From Planococcus sp. ISL-109 (GTDB taxonomy: Bacteria > Bacillota > Bacilli > Bacillales_A > Planococcaceae), in contig NZ_JAGGPW010000019.1 of NCBI RefSeq assembly GCF_018613655.1, positions 83,991-147,990 of the forward strand: a DNA stretch of 64,000 bases, given 5' to 3'. Below are positions 47,240 through 57,038 of the stretch, one piece after another (the first letter of the stretch is position 1; each line of letters begins with the position of its first letter). A model generated the notes under the pieces. That model was not told the origin of the DNA and ran no database searches. It worked only from the letters and a program-made list of their open reading frames with translations. The position numbers and the translations under genes were made by a program.

Positions 47240-48139
47240 ATGATGAAAAAATCAGCCTTTACCTTATCCATCGCAGCAGCAGTTCTTGCATTGTCCGCCT
47301 GCAGCGACAACGGTGCCGATAGCGAAGTGCTCGTCACTTCCGATGCGGGAGACATTACAAAAGAAGAACTTTACCAGGAAATGAAAACGTCCGTCGGCAA
47401 CCAGGCGGTTCAAATCCTCATGATTGAAAAAGTGCTCGGAGCGAATTACGAAGTATCCGACGATGAAGTCGAAGCAGAACTCGAAAGCAATAAAGAAGAA
47501 ATGGGCGAGAACTTCGAAGAATTCCTAGCTCAAAACAATCATACAGAAGAAAGCTATAAAAAAGTTATCCGCTTGAACTTGCTTCAGGAAAAAGCATTGA
47601 CTGAAGACGTGGAAGTGACAGATGAAGAAATCGAAAAGCAATACGAGCGCCAAGGAACTGAATTAAACGCACGCCATATTTTGGTTGCAGATGAAGAAAC
47701 GGCGAATGAACTGAAAGAAGAGCTCGACGGCGGCGCGGATTTCGCTGAAGTCGCAGAAGATAATTCTACCGACCCAGGCTCTGCAGCGAACGGCGGTTCT
47801 CTAGACTGGTTCGGCACAGGAGCAATGGTTCCTGAGTTTGAAGATGCAGCATATGCACTCGAAGTTGATGAAATCAGCGAACCTGTCCAGTCACAGCATG
47901 GCTTCCACATCATTCAAGTTATGGAAACCCGTGAAGTGGAAGGCCAACAATCGCTTGAAGATCAACGTGAAGCCTTGCGCTCTGAAATCGCCATGGCCAA
48001 AGCGGATCAATCCTCTTTATTGCCGAAAGTTGCTGCGTTGATGGAAGAAGCGAACATCGACATTAAAGACGAAGAACTAGAAGGCGCGTTAGACGAAATC
48101 CTCAATTCTGAACCAGCTGAAGAAGCTCCGGCTGAATAA
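47240..48139 (+). CDS. prsA: Foldase lipoprotein PrsA (peptidyl-prolyl isomerase)
   Basis: 299 residues. The lipoprotein signal ends in LALSAC (C21 if the first ATG is used). Then come a chaperone-like N-domain, a parvulin domain at about 145-235 ([42 protein letters not shown]) and an acidic tail. It folds secreted proteins at the outer face of the membrane and needs Lgt (encoded here) for anchoring. ATG ATG follows AGGAG. The 200-bp leader is AT-rich and contains AAGTTGA (47139) and TCAACTT (47207), which could pair. Confidence 0.95.
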   Translation: MMKKSAFTLSIAAAVLALSACSDNGADSEVLVTSDAGDITKEELYQEMKTSVGNQAVQILMIEKVLGANYEVSDDEVEAELESNKEEMGENFEEFLAQNNHTEESYKKVIRLNLLQEKALTEDVEVTDEEIEKQYERQGTELNARHILVADEETANELKEELDGGADFAEVAEDNSTDPGSAANGGSLDWFGTGAMVPEFEDAAYALEVDEISEPVQSQHGFHIIQVMETREVEGQQSLEDQREALRSEIAMAKADQSSLLPKVAALMEEANIDIKDEELEGALDEILNSEPAEEAPAE

Positions 48140-48177
48140 ACAAAACCCCCGACAGGAAATTGTCGGGGGTTTTGTTT
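48138..48177. terminator. Bidirectional terminator between prsA and yhaM
   Basis: 17-bp perfect stem AAACAAAACCCCCGACA, 6-nt loop. Confidence 0.92.
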
Positions 48178-49114
48178 ATAGTTTTGGCTTATAGAATGAA
48201 CGGTTGTCGAGTGCGAAGACGCGTTCCGAGAACTCGCCTTCCTTCGTTTTTCCGAGCACGCGGTCGAGCATCATCATTTTCGCATCGATATTGTCGATAT
48301 AATGGAGAATTTCCGCTTCTTTCACCATCGGTTTTTTAGGGCTTCCCCATTCTTCCTTGCCGTGATGCGACAACACAATGTGCTGAAGAAGCAGGACTTC
48401 TTCTCCTTCGATGCCGAGCTCGTCTGCCGCCTTCGCGATTTCCGTCACCATGATTGAAATATGGCCCAGCAAATTGCCTTCTACGGTATAGGTCGTCGCG
48501 ATAGGACCGGACAACTCAAATACTTTGCCGACGTCGTGAAGAATGATTCCTGAATACAATAAATCCTTGTTCAAGCTCGGGTATACTTCGCAGATTGCTT
48601 TTCCAAGCTTTAGCATCGAGACAACATGATCTGCAAGCCCGGACACATAATCATGGTGATTCCGCGTAGCTGCCGGGAAAGTGAGGAATTGCTGCTGGTA
48701 TTTCTTCAAGATGTGGCGTGTGATGCGTTGAATTTGCGGATTTTCCATTTCGAACAAGTATTTTGTCACTTCTTCATGCAATTCGTCCGCACTTTGTTCA
48801 GCGGAAGGTAAAAATTCAGAGATCGTCAAGTTTTCCTCCGGTTTTGCCGGGCGGATGCTTTTGATGCGCAGCTGATTTTTGCCCCGGTAATTATGGATTT
48901 CTCCGCTGACTCTGACAATCGTCTCAGCAGGATATAACCGTTCATGCTCGTCTTTTGTGTCCCATAGCTTTGCTTCAATGTCCCCGCTTTTATCTTGCAG
49001 GACGAGTGAAATGAATGGATTGCCGGTAGTCGTTACGCTTTTGAGCGATTGCTTGATCAATAAAAACTCATCAACAGTTTCGCCGACAGCGCGGTGCGTT
49101 ATTCCTTTTGTCAT
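48176..49114 (-). CDS. yhaM: 3'-5' exoribonuclease YhaM
   Basis: 312 residues. An N-terminal OB-fold (about 20-95; [19 protein letters not shown]) precedes an HD domain with [22 protein letters not shown] and [12 protein letters not shown]. YhaM degrades RNA and some DNA from the 3' end. It is the last gene of yhaO-yhaN-yhaM, coupled by ATGA overlap. Confidence 0.95.
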   Translation of the reverse strand: MTKGITHRAVGETVDEFLLIKQSLKSVTTTGNPFISLVLQDKSGDIEAKLWDTKDEHERLYPAETIVRVSGEIHNYRGKNQLRIKSIRPAKPEENLTISEFLPSAEQSADELHEEVTKYLFEMENPQIQRITRHILKKYQQQFLTFPAATRNHHDYVSGLADHVVSMLKLGKAICEVYPSLNKDLLYSGIILHDVGKVFELSGPIATTYTVEGNLLGHISIMVTEIAKAADELGIEGEEVLLLQHIVLSHHGKEEWGSPKKPMVKEAEILHYIDNIDAKMMMLDRVLGKTKEGEFSERVFALDNRSFYKPKL

Positions 49115-51948
49115 GCTTGGATGCTCCTCTCAGGATTCGCCACGTCGATTTGCTGTGCCTCTGGCCAAGCGTGACGCATCGTTTCGTGGCATGTGAAATA
49201 AATGAACTGATGATTTGTCTGCAGCTCTTCCACCAATTTTATCACTTGCTCTCTTCTACTGCGATCAAAATGAACAAAAGGATCGTCCATCAGAATCGGG
49301 AATGGGTGTGATTCTTTCAAAGAAGACGCCAGTGCAAAGCGCAGAGCCAAGTAAGCTTGCTCTTTTGTCGCTTGGCTCAACTCGATTACACGGAAGCACA
49401 GGCCGTCCCGCCGGTGCGCCTCAAAGTCCCCTTCCGGCGTCAGCGCTAAGCGCACATACTCGCCGTCGCTCAATCGTTCAAAATAAGATTCCGAAAGCGC
49501 CAGGACAGCCGGCAGTTTCGTTTCCTTCAATTCTTCCATCGTCTGGCGGAACGCTTCTACGATCGCCCGGTTGATGGCCCAGTCTTTTGCTGCTTCTTGA
49601 AATTCCGTTTTTTTTGCTTCCAATTGCTGAAGCTTCATCACATGGCTGTCATCCGACAGCAGATGTTTTGTCTGCTGCTGCTTGTCCGCCTGCTCTTCTA
49701 GCAAGCTTTTGCGTTCGTTTGCCAACTGGCCGAGCGCTAGCTGCGCCGTTTCAAGAAAATGAGCGATGCTTCCAGCTTCTTCATCGAACCCATCCGGCCT
49801 CTCCACTTCACCGATTGCCGCGAGCTGCGATTGAATCATCTTCATTTCTTCTTGTGCCGCGGTCGCTTGTTGTGCACGTTTCGCCGCTCGGTAAAATGTG
49901 TCTTCGTCTTCGACAGCTGCCCGCCGGAATAAATCGGTTGCAGATTGCGCCAGACTGTCAAGCCGTTCTTGGCATTTTCTGGACTGTTCCGCCAGCTGCT
50001 GCCGCTTCTCGCTGGTCTTTTCCAATCGTTGCAGCAGCTGCTGCCGCGCATTCCATTCAGTGCGGAGCGTTGACAGGACGCCCTCAGCGGACACTTGTCG
50101 GCCACACGCCAATTGAGCTTCCGTGAGCCATTGCTGTTGCTCGCTCTCTAAATTTTCCAGTTCCCCGCCGATTCGGCTCAACCTCATCGAAACTGCGTGT
50201 ACATCACGCAATTTATCGAACAGCGTCAAGACGGTAGAGCGCGGCGTCTGCTCTGGAAAGCCGAGCGATTTTACAAACCGCCGATATTCCACCATCGCTC
50301 CATCACTGTCAGCCCCGCGCCATGCAGCGAGCTTGCGCTTGCTTTCTTCTAGGGCATCAAGCCGCTCATCCAAGCCTTTATCATACTCCGAGAGTCTCGT
50401 TAATAACGCTTCGTATTCCGCTTCCTGTCCCGCGTAGCGTTTGATTAGCGCATCTTCTTCCAGAGGGTTTGATTTCCGATCGCGAAGCCAAAGCCAGAGT
50501 GCAGCTCCGACCGCCATCAACGCAAGCATGCCGGTAAATAAATCTGCAGAAACCAGTGAAATAATCAGCCCGACACTTCCGATCGCAGCTAGTAAGTACA
50601 AGGCGGTTCGGTTGTTTGCCGCTGTTCCTGACTGCTGCTTATCCTTCGCTTTTGCAAGCTGAAGCTGCGGTGCGATTTCACTCCATTGCTCTGCGCGCTC
50701 CCGCTGCTCTTCAGGCGGCTCCGCCTCCAAGTATTGCTTTAACGCACGTTCTGCTGCCATCAGCCGCTGCCGTTCTTCTTCCAAGCGGCGACTTTGAAAA
50801 GCTTGCTCTTCTTCAGCTGTTTGGACAGCAGCCAATACTTTTTTCAATTGCTCTTCCTGGACAAGCGACACATCAGCCGACAGCGCTTGTTCTTGGCTCA
50901 TGCCGCATAATTTCAATATGCGGTCGAGTTCATCGTACAGCCGGTTGCGTTCTTCGCTTTTCAGCTTCAGTGATGAAATGGACTGATGCCATTCGGCTTC
51001 ACGGTCGAGCAGCAGCGACAAAGCCTGTGTTTCCGGCACGGCGTTCGCCTGCTCCAATTGGCCAAGCTCACTTTTTAAGAACGCCGCTTCTGCCTGCGCT
51101 TCGTTTTTCTGGTCGAGCAATCGCTCATACTGGCGCACGCCGCCTTCTGGAAATCTTTGAGTTCGGGCATGTTCAGCGAGCGGCTGTAATTGCTGTTGGC
51201 GCGCTAAGAGCGGTTCCCCTTGCTGCCATTTTTCCGCTTGTTTTATATTGTGCAACAAGCTAAGTTCCGATTGTTCGAGTTCACCAAGGCGACGTTTGAT
51301 TTGCTGAAGCCGCTCTGTTGCCGGAAGGAAGGTTTCTGCACGGCTTTTGGAGTCGCGCAACTCCTTTTCCAGTTGGCGCAATTCCTCGGACAAGCGGTTG
51401 ATTAGCGGCAGTTTCCCCGCCTTTTTAAACAACTCGCCCATCTCCCGCTCCAGCTGACTTTCCATTTTCCCGGCATGGTCGACACCCGCCGTTCCTGATG
51501 ACAACAGCGTACGCGTCAGTTCCTGCTCGGTCATCGCATCGAGATCCTGCAATTCGTGGACGGAAAAAGAAAAAATCGCTTCATAAGATGCCCTGTCGTA
51601 GCCTCTCAGCAATTCCCCCAGTTCCGCATCACCACCGCGGCGCCCGTCTTCGAACCATACTCTGACGTCACCAGCTGATTTGCCGGCTGTCCGCTCCACT
51701 ACCACACGGCCGTATGCAGGATCTACTAAATGCAGCTGCCCCCCATATTTGCCGCCTGCTTTCGGTTCATAACGCCTGTGCGCTTGGCTGCGCCCAGAAA
51801 ACCCGAACAGCATTTGCAAAATGAATTGCTGTATGGTCGTTTTGCCTGCTTCATTCATTCCGTAAAACACCGTGATTGGCGCATTCAACTCAATGGTCCG
51901 GTTTTCATGGCGGCCAAAGCCGTAGATGATCAGTTTTTCGAGTTTCAT
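49111..51948 (-). CDS. yhaN: SbcC/Rad50-like ATPase YhaN with central membrane hairpin
   Basis: 945 residues. Walker A GMNEAGKT is at 30-37, long coiled coils at about 160-435 and 495-800, and a C-terminal Walker [10 protein letters not shown]. Instead of a zinc hook, the middle (about 449-488) holds two hydrophobic helices, suggesting the coiled-coil apex sits in the membrane. It partners YhaO, giving a Mre11-Rad50-like pair for DNA end processing. ATGA overlaps on both sides. In B. subtilis YhaN has the same architecture. Confidence 0.9.
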   Translation of the reverse strand: MKLEKLIIYGFGRHENRTIELNAPITVFYGMNEAGKTTIQQFILQMLFGFSGRSQAHRRYEPKAGGKYGGQLHLVDPAYGRVVVERTAGKSAGDVRVWFEDGRRGGDAELGELLRGYDRASYEAIFSFSVHELQDLDAMTEQELTRTLLSSGTAGVDHAGKMESQLEREMGELFKKAGKLPLINRLSEELRQLEKELRDSKSRAETFLPATERLQQIKRRLGELEQSELSLLHNIKQAEKWQQGEPLLARQQQLQPLAEHARTQRFPEGGVRQYERLLDQKNEAQAEAAFLKSELGQLEQANAVPETQALSLLLDREAEWHQSISSLKLKSEERNRLYDELDRILKLCGMSQEQALSADVSLVQEEQLKKVLAAVQTAEEEQAFQSRRLEEERQRLMAAERALKQYLEAEPPEEQRERAEQWSEIAPQLQLAKAKDKQQSGTAANNRTALYLLAAIGSVGLIISLVSADLFTGMLALMAVGAALWLWLRDRKSNPLEEDALIKRYAGQEAEYEALLTRLSEYDKGLDERLDALEESKRKLAAWRGADSDGAMVEYRRFVKSLGFPEQTPRSTVLTLFDKLRDVHAVSMRLSRIGGELENLESEQQQWLTEAQLACGRQVSAEGVLSTLRTEWNARQQLLQRLEKTSEKRQQLAEQSRKCQERLDSLAQSATDLFRRAAVEDEDTFYRAAKRAQQATAAQEEMKMIQSQLAAIGEVERPDGFDEEAGSIAHFLETAQLALGQLANERKSLLEEQADKQQQTKHLLSDDSHVMKLQQLEAKKTEFQEAAKDWAINRAIVEAFRQTMEELKETKLPAVLALSESYFERLSDGEYVRLALTPEGDFEAHRRDGLCFRVIELSQATKEQAYLALRFALASSLKESHPFPILMDDPFVHFDRSRREQVIKLVEELQTNHQFIYFTCHETMRHAWPEAQQIDVANPERSIQA

Positions 51949-53156
51949 GCTTGGTCCTCCAATGCCATCAGTTTGCGGACTTTCTGCTCAGCGCCTACAC
52001 GCAATTCTTCGCACAGTTCATCGGTGAGCGGAGGCAGAAAACGTCCGCTTTTCGGATGATTGTAAAGCTCATTAAGTGCATTTTTCCATTGTTGCGCCTC
52101 CCAGCCTTCCAGTCGATCGGCGATTTGCTTACCGAATGGAGAAATCTCCGCTATCAGCACATTGCTGTCTAAGTGAAGCTTGGCGATATGGATAAACCGT
52201 TCGTCTTTACTGAACGCTTCGCGCAAAGTTTCCAGCAGTTCTACTGAGGGGACGCCTTCGAGCATGCGCAGCGCAGCTTCGTCCAAGTTGCCAAGCTCCA
52301 GTTCTGCGACAAGATCGGCTTTATGATCAGCCAGTTGCTCTTTGCATACGGTGAACAGTTCATTCATATGCTGTACCCCGCTGCAATCGATCAAAATCCG
52401 CTCAAAGCGGACCGACTCCACAGACACAAACTGCAGGCTTGCATGGCCTGTATCCAATGAGACGTCATAAAACCCTTTAGCTCCGCTTTCTTTCCGGTGG
52501 CGGCCTTGCAGATTTCCTGGATAGACTATGGGGGGGTCTTCGGATAACTGCTGGCGTTTGTGGATATGGCCCAGCGCCCAGTAATCGTAGTTTTTCGAAA
52601 GCAATTGCTCTTTTCGAAACGGTGCATAGACGGCATGCTCGGTGTCGCTTTCCTCTGAGCCGTGGAGCATGCCGATTTGGATCACACCGGGTTCAGCATC
52701 TGGATAAGACTCAATCATCGATTCGGTCACATGCCGGCGGCCATAACTGAAGCCGGCGATTTTGACGCTTGCGCCTTTCACTGTCAGTTCGATATTTTCC
52801 ACGTGCTCTTTAAATACATAAACATTGTCCGGCAGTTCAAAAGCGGCACCGCCGCCGCTCAGATGGTCGTGGTTGCCGTGGCTCAGAAATACCGGGATGT
52901 CAGCTCTCGCCAACTGCTCCATGCCTTGCTGGAATCTGTGCTGGGCACGGAGATTACGGTCTTCCGCGTCGTAGATGTCCCCGACGATCAGCACAAAATC
53001 GGGCCGCGTCTCGAGCGCATGTGAAATCAAGCTCCCGAAAGCGCTAAGCGTACTATCCTGCAAAGTTTTCCATTGTTCGGTGCCAAGCCCTCTCATCCCG
53101 GTGAACAGGCTGCCAAGGTGCAGATCGGCGCTATGGATAAATCGGATCGGTGCCAT
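51945..53156 (-). CDS. yhaO: Mre11/SbcD-like metallophosphoesterase YhaO
   Basis: 403 residues. The five phosphoesterase motifs are visible: HSADLHLG, GDIYDAED, SHGNHDHL, MLHGSEE and GHIHKRQ, with two Mn ions expected. A C-terminal capping region follows. It is the predicted nuclease subunit of the YhaO-YhaN complex. AAAGGGGATT is the ribosome site. A LexA-like box lies in the promoter region. Confidence 0.93.
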   Translation of the reverse strand: MAPIRFIHSADLHLGSLFTGMRGLGTEQWKTLQDSTLSAFGSLISHALETRPDFVLIVGDIYDAEDRNLRAQHRFQQGMEQLARADIPVFLSHGNHDHLSGGGAAFELPDNVYVFKEHVENIELTVKGASVKIAGFSYGRRHVTESMIESYPDAEPGVIQIGMLHGSEESDTEHAVYAPFRKEQLLSKNYDYWALGHIHKRQQLSEDPPIVYPGNLQGRHRKESGAKGFYDVSLDTGHASLQFVSVESVRFERILIDCSGVQHMNELFTVCKEQLADHKADLVAELELGNLDEAALRMLEGVPSVELLETLREAFSKDERFIHIAKLHLDSNVLIAEISPFGKQIADRLEGWEAQQWKNALNELYNHPKSGRFLPPLTDELCEELRVGAEQKVRKLMALEDQA

Positions 53157-53175
53157 AATAATCCCCTTTTATAAG

Positions 53176-53189
53176 CGAATATTTGTTCT
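53176..53189. promoter_or_regulatory. LexA-like box upstream of yhaO
   Basis: CGAATATTTGTTCT; read on either strand it keeps 11 of 14 consensus positions, with GAAT/GTTC half sites. As I recall, yhaONM is LexA-controlled in B. subtilis. Confidence 0.5.
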
Positions 53190-53219
53190 TATCGTACCAT
53201 TTTTGCAAACGAAAAAAAA

Positions 53220-53246
53220 CTGCTTGCGGAAACTTCCCACAAACAG
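53220..53246 (-). terminator. Terminator of yhaQP
   Basis: 10-bp stem with two G-U pairs and a 7-nt loop, followed by T8 on the minus strand. Confidence 0.8.
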
Positions 53247-53254
53247 TGTTGCTG

Positions 53255-54505
53255 CTATTTTTCATTGCCGAGGCGAATCGCCTTACGGATATCTTTCAAT
53301 GATTGTGAGGATCCGTACATCAACACACCGCCGCGGTAAACGCGCGCGCCGAACCAGCCGAGTATACCGATCGTCAACAGCATGATCCCGATGGACAACA
53401 ACGGTTCCCACAGCGGAATATCGAGCAGTCCGACACGCAGAAACATGACTAGCGGCGCAAAAAATGGGATGTAGGAAGCGACCGTAACATAGGTGGCTTC
53501 CGGCATGGAGATTCCCGAGAACGCGATGAACGACGCGATGATGATCAAAATCATCATCGGCAGCATCAATTGCTGTACGTCTTCGGTCCGGCTGACGAGC
53601 GAACCGAGCAAAGCTGCAAGCACCGCGTAGAGGAAATAGCCAAGCAAAAAGAACAGGATGGCATAGAAAAACGTACTGAACTTCACTTCGGAAAAGCCCA
53701 TGACGCTAAATACGCCTTCGGTCAATTCCGAGCCTGCGCTTTGGATCGCCAAATATCCTGCAAGCGCAAAAACCATCATCTGCAATATGCCGAGCGTTCC
53801 GATGCCGGCGATTTTCGCAAACATATGCTTGACCGGCGAGACACTTGAAATCAAAATCTCCATGACACGCGATGATTTTTCGTTTGCTACTTCCATTGCA
53901 ATCATATTCGGGTAATAAATAACCGCGATATAAATGACCATGATCAAAATATAGACAAGTCCACGTGCTTGGCTCAGCTCTTCCTGTGATTTGGAAGATT
54001 CCACAAGCGCCTCACGCTGCATCTCAACCGGCGCAAACAATTGGGCAAGCTCCGCTTCTTGCAGGTCCAGCTGCTCGGCGACCATCGCCGTCTGCAAGTT
54101 TTGAAGAGCGTTTTCGATTTCCATCGCCTGGCCCAGTTCATTAGCCGATTCTGCCACATATCGCGCAGCCAGCCTGTCTTCGGCATCTAGCACGAGATAC
54201 GCATCAATACTGCCTCCCTCGATGCTCGCCTTCAATTCCTGCTCGGTGAGTTCTGTCGCTTCGAGTTGCAGCGAACTGTCTAGTTGTGTGAGCTGCAACT
54301 GCAGCGCTTCCGTGTGATTTCCAGTTGCGTCCACAACAGGAAGGGTTTGTTCCGCACTGTCATCCCCACCGAACGAATCGATGATTTTCGGTAAATTCGC
54401 CAGCAGGAAAAAAGATGCGACAACAACCAAAGTGGTAATCAGAAAAGATTTTGTCATCGCTTTTGTTTTAAAGGCTTGTTTGAAAATAATCCAAAAACTA
54501 TGCAT
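53255..54505 (-). CDS. yhaP: ABC transporter permease YhaP (NatB-like)
   Basis: 416 residues. One N-terminal membrane helix (SFLITTLVVVASFFLLANL), a large extracytoplasmic domain (about 40-165) and five or six C-terminal helices, the ABC-2 layout of NatB-type sodium or drug exporters. MHSFWIIFKQAFK is the family start; it overlaps yhaQ by 8 bp. The substrate is unknown. Confidence 0.88.
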   Translation of the reverse strand: MHSFWIIFKQAFKTKAMTKSFLITTLVVVASFFLLANLPKIIDSFGGDDSAEQTLPVVDATGNHTEALQLQLTQLDSSLQLEATELTEQELKASIEGGSIDAYLVLDAEDRLAARYVAESANELGQAMEIENALQNLQTAMVAEQLDLQEAELAQLFAPVEMQREALVESSKSQEELSQARGLVYILIMVIYIAVIYYPNMIAMEVANEKSSRVMEILISSVSPVKHMFAKIAGIGTLGILQMMVFALAGYLAIQSAGSELTEGVFSVMGFSEVKFSTFFYAILFFLLGYFLYAVLAALLGSLVSRTEDVQQLMLPMMILIIIASFIAFSGISMPEATYVTVASYIPFFAPLVMFLRVGLLDIPLWEPLLSIGIMLLTIGILGWFGARVYRGGVLMYGSSQSLKDIRKAIRLGNEK

Positions 54506-55397
54506 GGGTGCGTCCCACCTTTTCGATGAAGATTTCTTCCAAGGTCGGTTCTTCGAGCGCAAACTGGCGGACTGGCCCCAATCTTAATGCTTCTGCAAGC
54601 AACCGCTGCCCAACGGATTCATCCGCAATGCGGAACACTCCCCCGGAGCGCTGCGGCGTAAACTTCTCGATGCCCGGCAACCCGCCGAGTGACGAGATAT
54701 CTTCATCACTGTGCAGCCGGACATTTTGCTTGCCGAACGAGCGCTTCACTTCCCGGATCGAACCGTGGACGATAAGCTTGCCGTTGTCCAAAATGCTCAT
54801 ATTATCGCACAGTTCCTCGACATGATCCATGCGGTGGCTGGAAAAGACAATCGTCGCACCTTGCTGTTGAAAATCCAGGATCGCTTTTTTCAGCATTTCG
54901 ACATTGACAGGATCCAGCCCTGAAAAAGGCTCATCAAGAATGAGCAGTTTCGGGTTATGTAAGAGAGACGCAATCAGTTGGATTTTCTGCTGATTGCCTT
55001 TTGATAATTCTTCGACTTTCTTATTGGCGTAATGTGGCACTTCAAAACGTTCCAACCATTCCTGTGCACCTTGTTCCGCCTGCTTTTTGCCCATCCGCCG
55101 CAAACGTGCCAAATAAACGAGCTGATCCTGCACTTTCATCTTTGGATACAAGCCGCGCTCTTCCGGCAAATAGCCGATATCCGGGCTGTCTGCATAACTG
55201 ATGCGGCGCCCGTTCCACAGCACTTCTCCTTGTGTCGGCTCCAAAAGCCCGAGCGCCATCCGGAACGTCGTCGTCTTTCCCGCTCCGTTCGCCCCGAGAA
55301 AGCCATGCATCTGTCCTTCTTCTACATCGAGCAAGACATTGTCCACAGCTGTGAAATCACCGAATTTTTTTGTTGCATTTCTAATAGATAAGGTCAT
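54498..55397 (-). CDS. yhaQ: ABC transporter ATP-binding protein YhaQ (NatA-like)
   Basis: 299 residues. Walker A GANGAGKTT, signature LSKGNQQKI, Walker B LLILDEPFSGLD and H-loop SSHRM. A C-terminal accessory domain of about 80 residues follows, as in exporters of the DrrA/NatA type. It powers YhaP. The operon is preceded by an excellent sigma-W-type promoter, suggesting envelope-stress induction. Confidence 0.9.
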   Translation of the reverse strand: MTLSIRNATKKFGDFTAVDNVLLDVEEGQMHGFLGANGAGKTTTFRMALGLLEPTQGEVLWNGRRISYADSPDIGYLPEERGLYPKMKVQDQLVYLARLRRMGKKQAEQGAQEWLERFEVPHYANKKVEELSKGNQQKIQLIASLLHNPKLLILDEPFSGLDPVNVEMLKKAILDFQQQGATIVFSSHRMDHVEELCDNMSILDNGKLIVHGSIREVKRSFGKQNVRLHSDEDISSLGGLPGIEKFTPQRSGGVFRIADESVGQRLLAEALRLGPVRQFALEEPTLEEIFIEKVGRTHA

Positions 55398-55424
55398 TGC
55401 GTAAATCCCCTTTCATTCTTTCTA

Positions 55425-55450
55425 TACGCAAGCGCACCAGAAATGTTTCA
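55425..55450 (-). promoter_or_regulatory. Probable sigma-W (ECF) promoter of yhaQP
   Basis: Minus strand TGAAACATTT (-35, 55441-55450), 16 nt between TGAAAC and CGTA (-10, 55425-55428): exact consensus and spacing. Confidence 0.75.
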
Positions 55451-55521
55451 AAATTACAGGACATTTCCGCGTAAACCCTTTATACTTAAAATGAATTACC
55501 GTTCAGAAAGGGGTGCCGAAT

Positions 55522-55707
55522 ATGAGAACTTATAAACTGACCGCTTTTGAAAAAACCGGCAAATTGATCGTAGAAGAAACCTTCACCGCCGAAACAGATG
55601 ATGAGGCGAAAGAAAAAGGGCTTGCTTTGCTCGAAGAAAAAGCACTCACTGAAAAAACCCATCGGCTCGCATCTCCAGCCGGAAAATTATTATTGTTCCA
55701 TTCCTAA
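55522..55707 (+). CDS. yhzD: YhzD-family small protein
   Basis: 61 residues, opening MRTYKLTAFEKTGKLIVEET and ending in SPAGKLLLFHS, as in the YhzD family. No function known. AAAGGGGTG lies upstream and a perfect palindromic terminator follows. It sits between yhaQ and yhaR. Confidence 0.85.
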   Translation: MRTYKLTAFEKTGKLIVEETFTAETDDEAKEKGLALLEEKALTEKTHRLASPAGKLLLFHS

Positions 55708-55731
55708 AAGCATGGCAGCTGCCATGCTTTT
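55706..55731 (+). terminator. Terminator of yhzD
   Basis: Perfect 26-nt palindrome centred on GGCAGCTGCC, followed by T-run. Confidence 0.8.
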
Positions 55732-55782
55732 TTAGTTGTCTGCTATTCCCAATGTCCACCTTGCCGATTGCCCACAAAAAAA

Positions 55783-55805
55783 GAATGGCGAAAAAATCGC
55801 CATTC
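55783..55805 (-). terminator. Terminator of yhaR
   Basis: GAATGGCGA, 5-nt loop, TCGCCATTC, followed by T7 on the minus strand. Confidence 0.88.
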
Positions 55806-55808
55806 CTG

Positions 55809-56588
55809 TTATTTCCCTGTGAATTCCGGCTTGCGCTTTCCGATAAATGCCTGAATGCCTTCCAGGTGATCTGCTGTTTTGCGCATCGCCGATTGCCCAG
55901 TCGCTTCTCCAGCGAGCACTTCATCCAATTCACCGAGCTTTAAGCCGTGCAGAATTTCTTTCGACTTCAGCATCGCCGCGACCGGTGACGCGAGCACTTC
56001 ATGCGCATACTTCTCGGCATACTCGAGCCCTCTGCCTTCAGCCGTGACATCGTCAATTAACCCTTTCGACAAGGCATCATGCGCTTTTAGCACTTGCCCT
56101 GCCCAAATCAATTGCTTCGCTTTCGGCACGCCGACGCGCTCTTTCATGAAGAAATGGCCGCCGCCATCCGGAATGAGGCCGATTCCGATGAAATTCATCG
56201 CCAATTTACTGCTTTCTTCCGCCACGATGCGGTCGCAAGCGAGCGCCATACTGAAGGCGAGCCCTGCCGATGCCCCGTGTATAGCAGCAATGCTCACTTG
56301 CGGCAATGTATAGAGCGCTTTCGCCAAACGGCTGACGTCTAGCATGACGGCATCGATATCCATCGGGTTGTCCGGGTTGACCATTTCTTTAATGTCGCCG
56401 CCGGCAGAAAAAGCCCGTCCCGCTCCGTGGATAATCAAAACGTCAATCGTATAATCGTTTTTCAAGCTTTCGAAGCAATCCGCCAATTCTTTCATCATCT
56501 TGGCGTTCATCGCATTCATTGAATCTGGACGGTTCAGTACAAGGTAAGCCAACCGACCATCTTTTTTCAGCATAATCGTTTCGTACAT
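55809..56588 (-). CDS. yhaR: Crotonase-family protein YhaR (PaaG-like)
   Basis: 259 residues, crotonase fold (AFSAGGDIKEM, ASAGLAFSMALACDRIV, GIGLIPDGGGHFF). Both catalytic Glu of enoyl-CoA hydratases are replaced, Ser-like at the first and Phe at the second. IGLIPDGGG instead carries an Asp, as in PaaG-type isomerases, so isomerase activity is more likely than hydration. The ribosome site AAGGGGTG falls in a large hairpin with a FadR-like palindrome. Confidence 0.87.
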   Translation of the reverse strand: MYETIMLKKDGRLAYLVLNRPDSMNAMNAKMMKELADCFESLKNDYTIDVLIIHGAGRAFSAGGDIKEMVNPDNPMDIDAVMLDVSRLAKALYTLPQVSIAAIHGASAGLAFSMALACDRIVAEESSKLAMNFIGIGLIPDGGGHFFMKERVGVPKAKQLIWAGQVLKAHDALSKGLIDDVTAEGRGLEYAEKYAHEVLASPVAAMLKSKEILHGLKLGELDEVLAGEATGQSAMRKTADHLEGIQAFIGKRKPEFTGK

Positions 56589-56594
56589 AAGAAA

Positions 56595-56649
56595 AAGACA
56601 CCCCTTCGTAAAAATGAATTATCATTCATCTTTACGTATTCGGTGTCTT
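56595..56649 (-). other. Large hairpin with FadR-like core between yheA and yhaR
   Basis: Stacked stems AAGACACC/GGTGTCTT, CGTAAA/TTTACG and ATGAAT/ATTCAT with a tatc loop. On the minus strand it is followed by TTTC, so it can act as terminator of yheBA. It also contains the yhaR ribosome site. The core TGAATGA-TAAT-TCATT resembles a FadR site (12 of 14 half-site bases). Confidence 0.65.
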
Positions 56650-56677
56650 ATCCTGAAATCCTTTTTTTTGTTGCGAA

Positions 56678-57025
56678 TTACATGCTTTCGTAAAGTGATT
56701 GAACCGGCTTGATCAATACGCGGTTCACTTCTTCAATCATTTGGCTAAGGCCCATTTCAGCCTCAAGCATCGTCAAGATTTTGTGGTTTTCCTGAGCCGC
56801 TTGTGCAGTCGCTTGAGCGCCCATCATTTCTTCTTCCGAGATTTCTTCGCCTTGCTGCTGCTTTTGCTGCAAAGTGATTTGGAGATCGCGGAAGCTCTTG
56901 AACAATTCATTTGCTTCGCTGTCAGCTGTTACTTCTGCAACTGCCTGCTCGAGTTTTTGGAACTCCTCTGTCGAACGGAATGTTGTTTCCAATTTGTTAA
57001 TATCGTCATAAATGTTTACTGTCAT
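56678..57025 (-). CDS. yheA: YlbF/YmcA-family protein YheA
   Basis: 115 residues, helical, MTVNIYDDINKLETTFRST and SFRDLQITLQQKQQQGEEI. It belongs to the Com_YlbF family, whose YlbF and YmcA members form the Y-complex acting on RNase Y. YheA itself has no proven role. GAGGAGAG site; 13 bp after yheB. Confidence 0.9.
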   Translation of the reverse strand: MTVNIYDDINKLETTFRSTEEFQKLEQAVAEVTADSEANELFKSFRDLQITLQQKQQQGEEISEEEMMGAQATAQAAQENHKILTMLEAEMGLSQMIEEVNRVLIKPVQSLYESM

Positions 57026-57038
57026 GTAAATCTCTCCT

